64,000 nt of DNA. Origin: an uncultured Pelagibacteraceae bacterium. Lineage in GTDB: Bacteria; Pseudomonadota; Alphaproteobacteria; Pelagibacterales; Pelagibacteraceae. The position numbers and the translations under genes are program-made. The notes below the pieces were generated by a model that saw only the letters and a list, made by a program, of their open reading frames with translations, searched no databases and was not told where the DNA came from. Positions 61,375-64,000 of the stretch are shown one piece after another. The DNA is taken from positions 186,001 to 250,000 of the forward strand of contig CABYIV010000001.1 in NCBI GenBank assembly GCA_902519255.1, written 5' to 3'. Numbering within the stretch: the stretch's first letter is position 1; each line of letters opens with the position of its first letter.

Positions 61375-63116
61375 TAGTTATTTTTTATTTGTCTCTCGTA
61401 GAAGTTTTTATAAAGCAATGAATTTTTGATTAGATCATTATGTTTCCCTGATGATTCTATAGAACCTTTATCAACAACATAAATTTTTTCTGAATTAAGA
61501 ATAGTTGATAGTCTATGAGCAATAACTACTGTTGTTTTATTTTTTGTTAATTCCTCAATGGCTTTTTGTATTTTTTCTTCTGTTTCAGAGTCAAGAGATG
61601 AAGTTGCTTCGTCTAGAAGAATTATTTTGCTATCCTTTAACAAAGCTCTTGCTATCGAAAGTCTTTGCTTTTCACCGCCTGATAATTTTACTCCATTTTC
61701 CCCTATAACAGTCTGAAATTTATTTTCTAATTTTTCTATAAAATCTGTACACATAGATATTTTTGCAGCCTTAAAAATTTCTCCGTCACTCGCCTCTGGT
61801 TTGGCATATTTGATATTATTAAAAATAGTATCATCAAAAAGTGTTGTATTTTGATCAACAATAGATATTTCTTTCCTTAATGATTTAAGATTTAGGTTTT
61901 GTACTTTTTGATTATCAATTAGAATTTCCCCAGAATCTGCATCATAAATTCTTGGTATTAAATTTAATATTGTAGATTTTCCTGATCCGCTGTGGCCTAC
62001 CAAAGCTGTCATTTTTCTGCCAGCTATATCAATATTAATATCTTTAAGGACTATGTTGTTAACATTTGATTTGTAACTAAAATTAATATTTTGAAATTTT
62101 ATTGATGCATTACTTATATCTAATATTTTTCCATTTTCATTTGTTGAAATTTTATTTTGTTGATCAATAATAGGTAATATTCTTTTTCCTGCCGATAGTC
62201 CTTGGCCAAAAGCAACGTTAACTGTTGCTAAAGACTTTACTGGTTGATAAGCAAGCATCATTGCAGCCAAAAAAGAGAAAAAATTGTTTATACTAAGCTG
62301 GTCATTCATAATTAATTTTCCTGAGTAAAAAATTAATATTGCAATCATTATTCCAGTTACAACTTCCATTATTGGAGTGGATCTTATAAAAACAGTTGCA
62401 ATTTTTATTGATTTTTCTTTTAGATCATTGACGAATTTTTCTGATCTTTCATGTTCATAATTCTCTCTTTGAAAAATTTTTATAATTTTATGATTTTTAA
62501 AAAGATCAATTAAATATTTATTTAAGTCGCCTGACTTTTCTTGTGCTTCTGTGGCAACTTTAATAATACGTTTTCCTAATTTTTTTGCAGTTATCGTAGC
62601 TATTGGAAGCATAATTAAAGCTATAAGAGAAAGCCTCCAATTTTGAAAGAACATCACAAATAATAAGCCAATAAGCGTTAAGCCATCCTTGAATAGGTTT
62701 AAAACTGCATTACTTAGCATTCCGGTTATTTGATTTACATCAAAGTTGAGATTTGAAATATATTTACCCGAATGTTTATCTTCAATTTTTTCAGTATCAG
62801 CTTTTATGAAAGAAGATAACATATCGATTTGAATATTTTTTTTCACTTCTTCTGCAGTTTTTATCATTAAAACTTTTGCTAAATATAGAGATATACCTTT
62901 AGTAGCAAAAGCTATTATGATTAAAAGTGGAATTATGAAAATTAAACTTTGATCTTTGTTTATAAAAATTTTTTCTATTGCAGGGTCAAGTAACCATGCC
63001 GTTGCTGATGTGGCGCCAGCAACTAAAATTGAAAATACTATAGCAAGTATTATTTTGTTAAGATGTTTTGTTGTATAATCATTGTATAATCTTTTTATAA
63101 TATCAATATTTTTCAT
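61374..63116 (-). CDS. ABC transporter permease/ATPase, MsbA-like lipid flippase
   Basis: TM domain plus NBD: VGHSGSGKSTILNLIPRIYD, LSGGEKQRLSIARALLKDSKIILLDEATSSLD; beside waaA/lpxK. Confidence 0.9.
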   Translation of the reverse strand: MKNIDIIKRLYNDYTTKHLNKIILAIVFSILVAGATSATAWLLDPAIEKIFINKDQSLIFIIPLLIIIAFATKGISLYLAKVLMIKTAEEVKKNIQIDMLSSFIKADTEKIEDKHSGKYISNLNFDVNQITGMLSNAVLNLFKDGLTLIGLLFVMFFQNWRLSLIALIMLPIATITAKKLGKRIIKVATEAQEKSGDLNKYLIDLFKNHKIIKIFQRENYEHERSEKFVNDLKEKSIKIATVFIRSTPIMEVVTGIMIAILIFYSGKLIMNDQLSINNFFSFLAAMMLAYQPVKSLATVNVAFGQGLSAGKRILPIIDQQNKISTNENGKILDISNASIKFQNINFSYKSNVNNIVLKDINIDIAGRKMTALVGHSGSGKSTILNLIPRIYDADSGEILIDNQKVQNLNLKSLRKEISIVDQNTTLFDDTIFNNIKYAKPEASDGEIFKAAKISMCTDFIEKLENKFQTVIGENGVKLSGGEKQRLSIARALLKDSKIILLDEATSSLDSETEEKIQKAIEELTKNKTTVVIAHRLSTILNSEKIYVVDKGSIESSGKHNDLIKNSLLYKNFYERQIKNN

Positions 63117-63985
63117 TAAGTTAATTTTCCTACTAACAAAATTATTAAAATAATAAGACCCAAAAGATTGTTGCTTTTAAATTTTTTTAAGCAGTCATTC
63201 CCACTTTCAGTATTTAATTTAAGAGATTGAAAAATTAACAAATGAGTTAAAGGCACTATTAAAGCAATATAATATAAATAATTAAAATTCATTTTATAAC
63301 CAACAAGAAACAATGATATTAAAAATATAATGTAACAAAACGATATAAATTTTTTTGGGTTATTTTTAAATTTAATCGATGTTGATTTAACTCCAATTAT
63401 TTCATCATCATTAATATCTTGATATCCATATATTGTGTCGTAACCTAATGTCCAAAATGTGGCTCCTAAATAAAATATAATTGGTACTATAGAAACTTCA
63501 TTTTGAATGGATATCCATGCCAAAACTAGACCGTAATTAAAAGTAATACCTAAAAAAAGTTGAGGCCAGTAAGTAAATCTTTTCATTAATGGATATGTAA
63601 AAGCTAATGGCATTGAAATAAGAGCCATATAAATAGTAAATTTGTTAAAATTTATCAAAACTAAAAAAGCGATTAAACATAAGATTGCAGCATATATTGC
63701 TGCATTAAATACTGAAATTTTTTCTGACGCGATTGGTCTATTTTTTGTTCTTTCGACTAACTTATCAATTTTTCTATCACTTATATCGTTAACAATACAT
63801 CCTGCTGATCTCATTAGAACAGATCCAGAAAAAAATAAAAAAGCATAAATAAAATAAGTATTTAAAGAAAGAGAAAAATCATATGAAATTGTTAAACCCC
63901 AAACACAAGGCCAAAATAGAAGCATGAAACCAATTGGTTTATTAAGTCTTGTTAATTCAATAAAAATTTTAACCTTTTCAGACAT
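63116..63985 (-). CDS. ubiA: 4-hydroxybenzoate octaprenyltransferase
   Basis: RLNKPIGFMLLFWPCVWGL, AGCIVNDISDRKIDKLVERTKNRPIAS, YDTIYGYQDINDDEIIGVKSTSI. Confidence 0.94.
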   Translation of the reverse strand: MSEKVKIFIELTRLNKPIGFMLLFWPCVWGLTISYDFSLSLNTYFIYAFLFFSGSVLMRSAGCIVNDISDRKIDKLVERTKNRPIASEKISVFNAAIYAAILCLIAFLVLINFNKFTIYMALISMPLAFTYPLMKRFTYWPQLFLGITFNYGLVLAWISIQNEVSIVPIIFYLGATFWTLGYDTIYGYQDINDDEIIGVKSTSIKFKNNPKKFISFCYIIFLISLFLVGYKMNFNYLYYIALIVPLTHLLIFQSLKLNTESGNDCLKKFKSNNLLGLIILIILLVGKLT

Positions 63986-64000
63986 AATTTACTTGTAAAT

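Overview
This is a 64 kb, very AT-rich, gene-dense chromosomal window. Gene content and compactness suggest a streamlined alphaproteobacterium of the SAR11/Pelagibacterales type; this is an inference, since no marker search was possible. I saw no rRNA, tRNA, CRISPR array, prophage or transposon. Most of the window is housekeeping: polA, chvI/chvG, ahcY, tsaE-amgK-murU, gpmA, an RND efflux pair, a BMP-type (purine/nucleoside-like) ABC transporter, hsp20, tldD/pmbA, typA, groES/groEL, ribF-ileS-lspA, pgi, rsmD, purD, an lpxL-lpxK-waaA-msbA lipid A block, and ubiA. The observations most worth following up are: (1) a polyamine operon that pairs a deoxyhypusine-synthase-like enzyme with an ornithine-decarboxylase-family enzyme and aguB/aguA (aguA is cut by the left edge); (2) a cluster of TTTGTAAA-like repeats between a RamB/ScfR-type regulator and a His-rich micro-ORF plus isocitrate lyase; (3) near-identical CTTGAAA-N15/16-C(C/T)ATAT (sigma-32-like) elements upstream of hsp20, groES and, unexpectedly, an orphan RegA-type response regulator; (4) a protein with an extremely lysine-rich, histone-tail-like N-terminus followed by a charged coiled coil. 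No clear defence or mobile system is present.
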